A stretch of DNA of 42,169 bases, taken from NCBI GenBank assembly GCA_019638615.1, contig JAHBTL010000049.1, forward strand, positions 1-42,169, written 5' to 3'. Of this stretch, positions 9,901 to 15,644 are shown one piece after another. The notes under the pieces were generated by a model that saw only the letters and a list, made by a program, of their open reading frames with translations, had not been told where the DNA came from and ran no database searches. This stretch comes from Chitinophagaceae bacterium (GTDB taxonomy: Bacteria; Bacteroidota; Bacteroidia; Chitinophagales; Chitinophagaceae). The position numbers and the translations under genes are program-made. Position 1 is the first letter of the stretch. Each line of letters opens with the position of its first letter.

Positions 9901-10345
9901 CGCCTTTCTGGTCTTTCACCGTGCCTTTCACGGATACCATGTTATCGGCTTCTTCATTTGTTACATCATTTTGCGGGCCAGCGACCTCTCTTTTACTCCT
10001 GATAACAATAATATTGTTACGGATGGTATAAGATAGCCCCGCATCCTTCAGCAATAAATTTATTACGTCGCCTACCGGGCTGTTGTGCACATTGATATCA
10101 ACGGGCTTCATTTTTTTGAAAAGCCCGTATTTGTAAATGAACTCTACTCCGGTTTGTTTGTTGATGATTTTGAAGGCACGCTCAATCGTTATTTTCTTTT
10201 CTGAAAGGGTGACCTTTTGGGAATATGTACGGGCACTTACATGGAGTGCAGTCGTTAACAGGAGGATCGTACACATCTTCATAATGAACAGTAGTTTTGA
10301 AGGCAGGCGCCAGTGCATGGCTTTGCCGGGAATGCCAAAATTCAT
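6938..10345 (-). CDS. SusC/RagA family TonB-linked outer membrane transporter with STN domain
   Basis: This 1135-residue TonB-dependent oligosaccharide importer has a signal peptide within residues 1-40. A secretin/TonB short N-terminal (STN) domain spans about 45-115, a carboxypeptidase-regulatory-like domain about 137-210 (VKGTVKDQKGAPLVGISVVI), and the plug about 215-345. The plug carries the SusC signature LKDASSAAIYGSRSANGVV, followed by the beta-barrel to the C-terminal Phe. The STN domain is what FecR-type anti-sigma factors contact, so this protein is probably also the sensor for the adjacent sigma/anti-sigma pair. ATG 10345 is used; an internal ATG at residue 10 would also leave a signal peptide. 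Confidence 0.97.
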   Translation of the reverse strand: MNFGIPGKAMHWRLPSKLLFIMKMCTILLLTTALHVSARTYSQKVTLSEKKITIERAFKIINKQTGVEFIYKYGLFKKMKPVDINVHNSPVGDVINLLLKDAGLSYTIRNNIIVIRSKREVAGPQNDVTNEEADNMVSVKGTVKDQKGAPLVGISVVITGKAGGTTTNEKGEFSIDVERGDELVLSGVGYVTQKIKVGAQTTLAITMPAADNQLDDIVVIGYSSQQRKHVTGAITSVKIEGSPKATVPFINPLEALQGTAGINVGPSARSGAQPSILVRGQNSITANTNPLIVLDGVIFNGNLNEINMNDVASFDVLKDASSAAIYGSRSANGVVIITTKRGKTDKPKINLSTYYGAQWWTRRPTMRGPEGFLEWRKNNLGQAGVDTSDMTKVLTPMELKAYNEGHTMDWMKDITQDAPIQNYEISVSGRTSNLNYYFSAAFLDQKGVIYNDNYKKPTLTLKLENNITSWLSYGINGYYSSRDYSGLSPDLYMATYMSPFSYKYVEGTDILQRFPAQTSSLFNPYWRNPSVSELGYYDDDMEKYSSIRGTGFLNVKLPFIKGLNYRFNLTASRATTELGSFHHEFGEVNTLVPEQIANPSQFLARAWGSRSGSATNSWLLDNLLTYNRSFGDHSVDALLGYTRDRSQSNTESLNGSNFANIGTTSMGFYGLQYATTYSVNTSYSMYANVGYIGRLGYGYREKYFVTFNFRRDGYSAFTEGNKFGNFPGVSVAWNVSNEKFLGSQKWIDFLKLRLSYGKTGNQGISPYATRAQIGTGFTVFGNTSTQFTTPSTLGNKMLTWETTTALNLGINFAVLNNRLSGYVDVYKSNTKDQLIARAIPIMTGYNTVNTNRGEVGNKGIEIGLNSVNISSARGFRWETGVNFWLNRNRLLHLNGLDADGDGREDDDIGNSWFIGKSLGAIYDYTFDGIVQTSDTEYKNSTGFIDGDVKFKDISGPDGKPDGKITTHDRSIVGYAKENFSFNISNTFSYKNFSLYFSFNAIIGGGKNNFFLATNPMGLNPGALLPTVANWLDQPYWTASNPNNEHPRSNYTNPYAYRFWQSRSFGRLQNLSLSYNVPQPLTDRLKISNLRVYVSGTNLFTISGWTGLDPANAAQIGVVSSTPVMRALTFGLNVGF

Positions 10346-10413
10346 ACCTTTAAATTGTTTTGGTTACAGTAATGGAATGTAATACTCGTTTCAGGTTGTA
10401 CACCAGAATGTTA

Positions 10414-10450
10414 ACCGGGATTGACTCGCATTCACTCCCGGTCTTTTTTT
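10414..10450 (+). terminator. Intrinsic terminator-like hairpin on the strand opposite the locus
   Basis: Arms 10414-10420 (ACCGGGA) and 10436-10442 pair perfectly. Three more base pairs (TGA/TCA) form inside a single mismatch, giving a 7-nt loop. On the plus strand this is followed by C, seven Ts, G and more Ts. On the minus strand, where all nearby genes are read, the T-run precedes the hairpin and no U-run follows. It therefore fits a terminator for antisense transcription, or a structured element in the fecR-susC gap. Confidence 0.55.
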
Positions 10451-10501
10451 GTTTTTTACTTTCTCATAGTTTCAATTTTCGTTTATAATATTTTTTCTTC
10501 G

Positions 10502-11710
10502 CTAATTGCCGGCCGGCAGCACGATCAGCTTTCTGCCCTCCAGTGTAAAAGCTATGTCGCCGGTGGCTTGCAACGCTTCCAGCAAATCGGTTATATGCTC
10601 TTTCCGGGAAATAATTCCCGATAAATTCACGGAGGAAACATCGCCCCTGTATTCAACGTCTACATCATACCAGCGTTGTATCTGGCGCATGATATACGCT
10701 ACCGATGCCCCGGCAAAGTGGAACCTGCCGTTGGTCCATGCAATAACCTCGTCCACGTTCACTTCTCTTACCGATAACGCTTCGCCATTCACCCGGCTGG
10801 CCTGCTGCCCCGGTTGAAGCAAAACTTCTGAGGCCTGCTCATTCACCTTTACAATCCCTTTTACAAGTGTGGTGTTCAGCTCATTTTCTTCGGGGTAGGC
10901 CATAATATCAAAACGGGTTCCCATTGCCGCTACATCCACTGTTCCTGTTTTCACAATGAACGGCCTGGTCTGGCTGGCGGCTACTTCAAAATACCCCTGT
11001 CCTGTCAGGTACACTTCCCTCACCTGGTTCACAAACTTTGTAGGGAAGCGCAACGAAGAAGAGGCATTCAAACGGACAGTACTTCCATCCGGCAACATTA
11101 CCTGGTATTGTCCCCCGCGCGGGGTGGTGATCGTATTGTACAGCACTTCATTACTTGCGCCTGCACCCTGATAAGACAACCGGCCACCATCCAGCTGAAT
11201 GATCTTTACGCCGTTTTGCTCCGCGATATCACCCCCGTTTTCTTCTCCTAAAACCAATTCCGAACCATCCGCCAGCGTAAGCACCGCCTTATCTGAACCA
11301 GGTACAACAGCAGCCACTGTTCCGGAAGCAGGCGGGGCATCCTTTTCCTTAGAGGTAAAACCAGGATTCAGGTATAGCAATATCGAAATACCAACCAGCA
11401 GTACCAGGCTGGCGGCAACCAGTGTCTTTACCATGATCCGGCGGAACCGGCTCCGGGCCCCGATTGTAACCAAAGGCTTTTCTTCCAACTGATCGATCCT
11501 GGCTTCCAGCGCTTTGAAAATTTTGTCTTTTATTCCATCTGCACCTGTTTCTTCTTCCAGGGGGGACTGCCGGAGCTCCAGGTCTATTGATTCGTTGATC
11601 AGCCTGTCGAACTCGTCCTGGCCGATCATTGCTTTCAACTGGTCCCATTCCTTTTCATCAATAGATCCATCCAGGTATTTATCCAATAGCTTATTGAAAT
11701 ATTCTTTCAT
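10502..11710 (-). CDS. FecR family anti-sigma factor
   Basis: This is a 402-residue inner-membrane regulator. The cytoplasmic N-terminal part (about 1-90) should bind the sigma factor. One transmembrane helix lies near residues 92-113 (TLVAASLVLLVGISILLYL). A periplasmic FecR domain follows at about 193-290 (TTPRGGQYQVMLPDGSTVRL), then a C-terminal DUF4974-type domain at about 329-398, the region that contacts the STN domain of a SusC partner. It lies 51 bp downstream of the sigma gene and 156 bp upstream of susC, the standard order for a FecI/FecR-controlled glycan locus. Confidence 0.95.
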   Translation of the reverse strand: MKEYFNKLLDKYLDGSIDEKEWDQLKAMIGQDEFDRLINESIDLELRQSPLEEETGADGIKDKIFKALEARIDQLEEKPLVTIGARSRFRRIMVKTLVAASLVLLVGISILLYLNPGFTSKEKDAPPASGTVAAVVPGSDKAVLTLADGSELVLGEENGGDIAEQNGVKIIQLDGGRLSYQGAGASNEVLYNTITTPRGGQYQVMLPDGSTVRLNASSSLRFPTKFVNQVREVYLTGQGYFEVAASQTRPFIVKTGTVDVAAMGTRFDIMAYPEENELNTTLVKGIVKVNEQASEVLLQPGQQASRVNGEALSVREVNVDEVIAWTNGRFHFAGASVAYIMRQIQRWYDVDVEYRGDVSSVNLSGIISRKEHITDLLEALQATGDIAFTLEGRKLIVLPAGN

Positions 11711-11761
11711 AGTTAAAACCCGCCTTCAAAACAGCAGGACCTGACTATAAAGACGCTGGAG

Positions 11762-12367
11762 CTAACTGATATGCACAGTGAGGAGAAAAAAAATGATAAA
11801 GCTTTTTCCTTTGTCCTGTTCTTTTAAAAATTGCTGGATGGAATGAAGCGCCCTTGAAATGTGATTGTTGACAGTGCGGACATTAATATTCAGCATATCG
11901 GCAATGGCTGCATGACTTAGTCCCGCCTTACGGGTTAACAGGAAAATTTTTCTTTGCTGGGAAGGTAATTGATCAACCGCTTTATTGATCAGTGTTTCCG
12001 TTTCTTTTAAAATCAGCCCGTTGTCAGCATTTTCGGGCATCCCGATGAATAAAGGTTCCTTTTGAAAAGTGATCGTATGCGTCTTTTGCTTTTTCCTGAG
12101 TGCAGATACAATGGCATTCCTGGCCACAATAAATACAAAATCGTCAAGCGATGCTACCGTCAGCAGGTGCTCCCGCTTCAGCCATAGTTTCATGAAAATA
12201 TCCTGCACCAGGTCTTCCGCCAATTCACTTGATTTTAAATAGCGGCAGGCCGTCTTATACACCGGATGCCAGTACTGATCGTACAGGAGCGCAAAAGCCT
12301 CCCTGTCCGATCGGGCTACAAGCATCGCGATCTCTTCGCTGGTCTTTTGTATTTTCTTTCTATGCAA
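11762..12367 (-). CDS. ECF RNA polymerase sigma factor (FecI-like, Bacteroidota family)
   Basis: This 201-residue ECF sigma factor has region 2 at about 22-95 (FALLYDQYWHPVY, LAEDLVQDIFMKLW) and region 4 at about 125-182 (LPSQQRKIFLLTRKAGLSH, then the HTH NINVRTVNNHISRAL). It should direct transcription of susCD when released by the FecR protein encoded next to it. No ATG opens the frame ahead of region 2. The longest start is TTG at 12367; the first in-frame ATG is 12325 and would remove 14 residues but keep region 2. The C-terminus carries an unusual hydrophobic tail (SFIIFFLLTVHIS). Confidence 0.93.
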   Translation of the reverse strand: MHRKKIQKTSEEIAMLVARSDREAFALLYDQYWHPVYKTACRYLKSSELAEDLVQDIFMKLWLKREHLLTVASLDDFVFIVARNAIVSALRKKQKTHTITFQKEPLFIGMPENADNGLILKETETLINKAVDQLPSQQRKIFLLTRKAGLSHAAIADMLNINVRTVNNHISRALHSIQQFLKEQDKGKSFIIFFLLTVHIS

Positions 12368-12392
12368 CAGGGCGAAAATTAAAAGTAATAAG

Positions 12393-12400
12393 CAAAAATA
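12393..12400 (-). promoter_or_regulatory. Possible -7 box for the sigma-anti-sigma genes
   Basis: On the minus strand this reads TATTTTTG, a match to the Bacteroidota -7 consensus TAnnTTTG, 25 bp upstream of the TTG start of the sigma gene. No convincing TTTG -33 box is visible about 19-21 bp upstream, so this is weak. Confidence 0.3.
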
Positions 12401-12431
12401 AGCAAAGCGGTGAATGTTGCCTTATCAGGGG

Positions 12432-12523
12432 TGCATTTACCTTCGGTGAAGAAAGCCTCTCCGCCGCAGCGGAGAGGTGACCCATGCACAAGGCCCGCTT
12501 ATTGAAGAAGTTAAGTAAATGCA
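12432..12523. repeat. Nested inverted repeat
   Basis: The outer arms are 12432-12440 (TGCATTTAC) and 12515-12523 (GTAAATGCA). Inside them is a perfect 9-bp hairpin, 12456-12464/12469-12477 (CCTCTCCGC, loop CGCA). It may be a miniature element or a structured RNA; nothing else supports either reading. Confidence 0.5.
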
Positions 12524-12579
12524 TTCGTGATCTTAGTGCTGACGGTAAAGCACAAAACATGCTCGCAGGTCATGGCGAG

Positions 12580-12651
12580 TAAACCATTAGTGGAACTAAA
12601 GCGCGGCGCCATCTCCATAGTTGATTCCTGTTCCTTTTGCTTGTCATTCCG
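12580..12651. repeat. Dispersed repeat, copy A
   Basis: Segment 12580-12604 matches 24249-24273 at 24 of 25 bases. Segment 12613-12651 matches 24313-24351 at 35 of 39 bases. The spacer between the segments is 8 bp here and 39 bp in the other copy. Both copies are followed by a C-run and CGAATGTTCG. This is a non-coding dispersed repeat, diverged by small indels. Confidence 0.75.
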
Positions 12652-12779
12652 ACCCCCCCGAATGTTCGCATAGCCGTGAACTTAAGAAACATGAGCCATA
12701 AAATGCCTTGAAAAGGCAATGTCATTTAGCTAAGGAATATATATTGTTAAGCGGGATTTTGAACTTTGGTTGCTGATTC

Positions 12780-12803
12780 AAAGACTCCGGGTGGGGTCTT
12801 TTT
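12780..12803 (+). terminator. Orphan terminator-like hairpin
   Basis: AAAGACTCC pairs with GGGGTCTTT (one G-T wobble, 5-6 nt loop) and runs into a short T-run. No gene ends upstream on the plus strand, so it may be a relic or belong to an unrecognised small RNA. Confidence 0.4.
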
Positions 12804-12810
12804 GATATAG

Positions 12811-12890
12811 CCAGGGGTAGCGCCTATGGCGCATAATTGAAGATTACCTACTTTGTCTACAAACGGATTGTGCCAATGGCACAGAAAATC
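12811..12890. repeat. Two-hairpin intergenic element
   Basis: Two perfect short hairpins of the same design lie about 50 bp apart: 12820-12824/12828-12832 (GCGCC, loop TAT) and 12869-12874/12878-12883 (TGTGCC, loop AAT). The layout resembles REP-type elements mobilised by single-strand transposases, but no transposase is present in the window. Confidence 0.5.
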
Positions 12891-13213
12891 CGGTATATCC
12901 AACAACATTTTGTATAGTGGAGAAGCTGTCTAAAAGTATTTTATTCACCCGGGGAAACATGCCGCATAACGGCGACCTGTTTGTAAAAAAATCAACGGGT
13001 TTATTTGTCCGCCGCGGCGGAATACCCTTAACATGAAGTGATTAGTACAATACGGAAAAATATTTCATCCCAATGTCATGGCGAACGACTCTTTGCCAAC
13101 ACTAAAATAGCTCCGGGGCTTGAGTTGGCGGCTATGGTGTCTTAACAGACCTGGTATGAGCAATATCATCTCTTTTTCTTTGCGCAATCATCTCCTTTCG
13201 AAGTATATGCTTC

Positions 13214-13221
13214 TATTTTTG
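13214..13221 (+). promoter_or_regulatory. Possible -7 box for hpf
   Basis: TATTTTTG matches the Bacteroidota -7 consensus TAnnTTTG and ends 28 bp before the hpf start. The nearest upstream TTTG (13179-13182) is too far (31-bp spacer), so only the -7 element is supported. Confidence 0.35.
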
Positions 13222-13249
13222 CTTTGAGTAATAATAAAATATAAGATAT

Positions 13250-13597
13250 ATGAAATTCCGTATTGAATCCACAGCCCACAAGTTAAGCCCTTCTTTAAAA
13301 GAATTTACTACGCTCAAACTGAGCAATCTTAACAGGTATTATAAAGACATCCAGGAAATTGAGGTGACACTGATTAATGAAACCAAAGGTGCAAAGGAAG
13401 TTGTAAACTGTACACTCAATATACGGATACCTGGTAAAGACGAATATATAAAATCTGCATCTTCTATTTTTGAAGACGCCATTCTTAAAGCGGCAGACGC
13501 TGCGAAAAGGAGATTGCGCATCCGCAAAACACAGCTGCAGATAGCCCGGAAGAAGAAAATGCCTAACAGGAAAGTTGCCGCAAAAAGGACGGTGTAA
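13250..13597 (+). CDS. hpf: Ribosome hibernation promoting factor (HPF/RaiA, short form)
   Basis: This 115-residue S30AE-domain protein covers the whole domain from MKFRIESTAHKLSPSLKEF to the basic helix DAAKRRLRIRKTQ. The family binds the 30S decoding region in stationary phase or stress, blocking translation and promoting ribosome storage. There is no C-terminal dimerisation domain, so it is the short type, although its lysine/arginine-rich tail (ARKKKMPNRKVAAKRTV) is extended. It stands alone, ends with a strong terminator at 13616-13644, and follows a long gene-free region. Confidence 0.92.
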   Translation: MKFRIESTAHKLSPSLKEFTTLKLSNLNRYYKDIQEIEVTLINETKGAKEVVNCTLNIRIPGKDEYIKSASSIFEDAILKAADAAKRRLRIRKTQLQIARKKKMPNRKVAAKRTV

Positions 13598-13615
13598 TAG
13601 CTGCCGGGAAAAGAA

Positions 13616-13644
13616 AAAACCCCACTGCGAAACGGTGGGGTTTT
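13616..13644 (+). terminator. Intrinsic terminator of hpf
   Basis: Perfect 10-bp stem AAAACCCCAC/GTGGGGTTTT with a 9-nt loop, 18 bp after the hpf stop codon, with a T-run formed by the end of the stem. Confidence 0.85.
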
Positions 13645-13820
13645 CATGATAGCGTAATCGCAAACGCTATAAACTTTTCCAAGCCAATGTTGGGTTATTT
13701 GACGTATAATCGGTATATTGTATATTACGGTTGACTTGCACATAAAAAATATATGTGATAACTATTTTTTTGTTATGGCTGAAACCGGTTGACTCAAAAT
13801 ATTATTATCAAAGACCTTGC

Positions 13821-14690
13821 ATGAATAAGTCATATTATACGCTGGGGATTGACTGGGAAGATTTTTCACAGAACTTACTATGGAAGAAAAATAACACGCT
13901 TATTCGTCCGGATGATAGAATTGACCGGCAAACCAATATATTAATTGAATTATTGAATGAAGCGGATATAAAAGCCACTTTTTTCGTTTCAGCGGCATTG
14001 GCTCAATACACCCCTGCACTGGTAAAGAGGATAGCAACTTATGGACATGAAATCGGTTTACATGGATACCACCACGTAAGCTACAAGACACTGACACCAG
14101 AGCAGGTATATCGTGAAGTAAGTGAAGGAATCAAAATAGTATCCGATATTATATCCCAAAAAATACATGGCTTCAGAGCTCCTTACTGCTCTATAGACTA
14201 CAACGACAACGATGTGTTGGAGATTTTAGCCGACCTCAATTTTTTATATGATAGCAGCATGTTCAACAGGAAATTGATTTGCAAACAATCATATCCCGGG
14301 GAAGACATTGTTTTGAATTTAAACAATGGAAGAAAAATAGTTGAATTACCTCTTGCCACATTTAAAGCAGGAGGGGTCAATATCCCTATTGCCGGTGGTA
14401 GTTATTGGCGTGTAGTCCCTGGCATCTTATTGAGAGAAATTCATAAAAGGTTAAGCAAAACGGGGAAAGCAAATAATCTATATATGCATCCCTACGAATT
14501 GGATCCATCTCCGCTGAATATACATCATGACTTATTCAAAGAATCTCCATTCCGGTTAATAAAAAATAGCATTGCACAGTTCAGATGGAACTTCAATAGA
14601 AAATCTTTTAAGAAAAACCTTATTTCGATGGTTGCTAAATACAATTTTATAACATGTTATGAAAAAGCTATTAAGATTCAAAAAAGCTAG
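13821..14690 (+). CDS. NodB-like polysaccharide deacetylase family protein
   Basis: The open frame reaches back to 13755, but ATG 13821 is preferred because it starts the domain directly (MNKSYYTLGIDWEDF), giving 289 residues. It is a carbohydrate esterase 4-type fold that removes N- or O-acetyl groups from sugars. Visible motifs are D11-W-E-D (first metal/base motif), TFF at 53-55, H81 and H84/H85 in HEIGLHGYHH (metal ligands), and RAPYCS at 119-124. The D-W-E-D opening and a late MHPYELDP motif resemble the subgroup found in exopolysaccharide loci. There is no signal peptide, so it acts on a cytoplasmic precursor. Its end overlaps the methyltransferase gene by 32 bp. The region is visibly more A+T-rich than its neighbours, which hints at transfer. 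Confidence 0.9.
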   Translation: MNKSYYTLGIDWEDFSQNLLWKKNNTLIRPDDRIDRQTNILIELLNEADIKATFFVSAALAQYTPALVKRIATYGHEIGLHGYHHVSYKTLTPEQVYREVSEGIKIVSDIISQKIHGFRAPYCSIDYNDNDVLEILADLNFLYDSSMFNRKLICKQSYPGEDIVLNLNNGRKIVELPLATFKAGGVNIPIAGGSYWRVVPGILLREIHKRLSKTGKANNLYMHPYELDPSPLNIHHDLFKESPFRLIKNSIAQFRWNFNRKSFKKNLISMVAKYNFITCYEKAIKIQKS

Positions 14691-15306
14691 CTTAATAGAT
14701 CACTGGAATGCACGAAGCAAGTTATACGCAGGTAAATATCTAAATCCCACAGGAATAGATAAGCTATTTTGGAAAAACATATACCGATTCCATAATATCA
14801 CTCAAAGTACACTGCTTAAATGTGAAGGAAAAACGTTACTGCTTGATATTGGCTGTGGCCCAGGGATAAACGCTGTAAACTGGCTTATCCAGCACAATAA
14901 ATTACATATTACGGGCATTGATATAGCGGAGCATATGATCACTTATGCGCAGCAAAAAGCGACTGATTTCAACCTGCTGCAACGTTGCACCTTTATTTGT
15001 GGCGATTTTATGGCTTATGATTTTGAAAACCATAAATATGATATCGTTGTAGCTTCAGGAGTAACTGACTATATAGAAGATATAAGTTCATTTGTTTCCA
15101 GGATTGCCAATATGACCCAATGCACTTTTATTATTAGTTGGCCCAGGAAAAGCATAAGAAGCTATTTTAGAAAACTATGGTATCCTTTTCCTGTTTTTTC
15201 GTATTCCCGCAAGCATATCATGGCAATACATCATGCTGCAGGGGTGAAGGATTTTGAATTTGCCGTTGAAACTTATGGAGCATTCATTACAATTGGCAGA
15301 AAATAA
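14659..15306 (+). CDS. Class I SAM-dependent methyltransferase
   Basis: This 215-residue protein has a Rossmann methyltransferase core. Motif I is LLLDIGCGPGINAVNWL (D63-G69), the acidic residue after strand 2 is in ITGIDIAEHM, motif II is CTFICGDFM, and motif IV is YDIVVASGVTDYI. Acceptor specificity cannot be read. Its ATG (14659) lies inside the deacetylase gene, which suggests translational coupling and action on the same substrate, perhaps N- or O-methylation of a deacetylated sugar. The A+T-rich composition is shared with the deacetylase gene. Confidence 0.9.
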   Translation: MKKLLRFKKASLIDHWNARSKLYAGKYLNPTGIDKLFWKNIYRFHNITQSTLLKCEGKTLLLDIGCGPGINAVNWLIQHNKLHITGIDIAEHMITYAQQKATDFNLLQRCTFICGDFMAYDFENHKYDIVVASGVTDYIEDISSFVSRIANMTQCTFIISWPRKSIRSYFRKLWYPFPVFSYSRKHIMAIHHAAGVKDFEFAVETYGAFITIGRK

Positions 15307-15644
15307 TCAACCCAAAAATAAATTAGACAATCGCCTTTGTTTCTTTTTTTGACTTGGCGCAAAATCTTAGCGCTCTTGCCGGAGGGTAAGGTTAAAAATC
15401 AAAAACCGCTCATATACCAAGCCGAAAAGCAGGTAGGGTTATATCACTGCGGAGTACAAACGCTTCCAAAGACCATTCGCGACAAAAACAAGAACAGTAT
15501 CCCGGAGCTCCGTACTCAGTATAATAAAAATATTTGTAAAACGTTTTAAGTGTCAGGATAATACAGGTTCATTGTTCCATACACAATAAGCCCGGGGCAG
15601 CGCATCCATCATAGCAAAAGCAATTACCGGGAAAAAATAGCAAT
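15307..15644. other. Gene-free spacer
   Basis: About 340 bp lie between the methyltransferase and the next secreted protein. A 70-codon open frame (15337-15549) lacks family features and was rejected. I see only a short GAGTAC/GTACTC inverted repeat near 15450-15515 and no clear terminator. Confidence 0.6.

Larger units (their letters stand above)
12368..13249. other. Gene-free region with degraded repeats and hairpins
   Basis: About 880 bp separate the sigma gene (minus) from hpf (plus). No open frame here has protein-like features. It contains a nested inverted repeat (12432-12523), one copy of a dispersed repeat (12580-12651), a terminator-like hairpin (12780-12803) and a two-hairpin element (12811-12890). 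The rest (about 12890-13200) shows nothing I can assign. Confidence 0.7.

Noticed and set aside
12368-13249. tRNA or other structural RNA in the long gap
   Set aside because: No cloverleaf, CCA-end or T-loop sequence could be found on either strand.
15337-15549. 70-codon open frame between the methyltransferase and the barrel-like protein
   Set aside because: No start context, no recognisable composition or motif, and it lies in a gene-free spacer.
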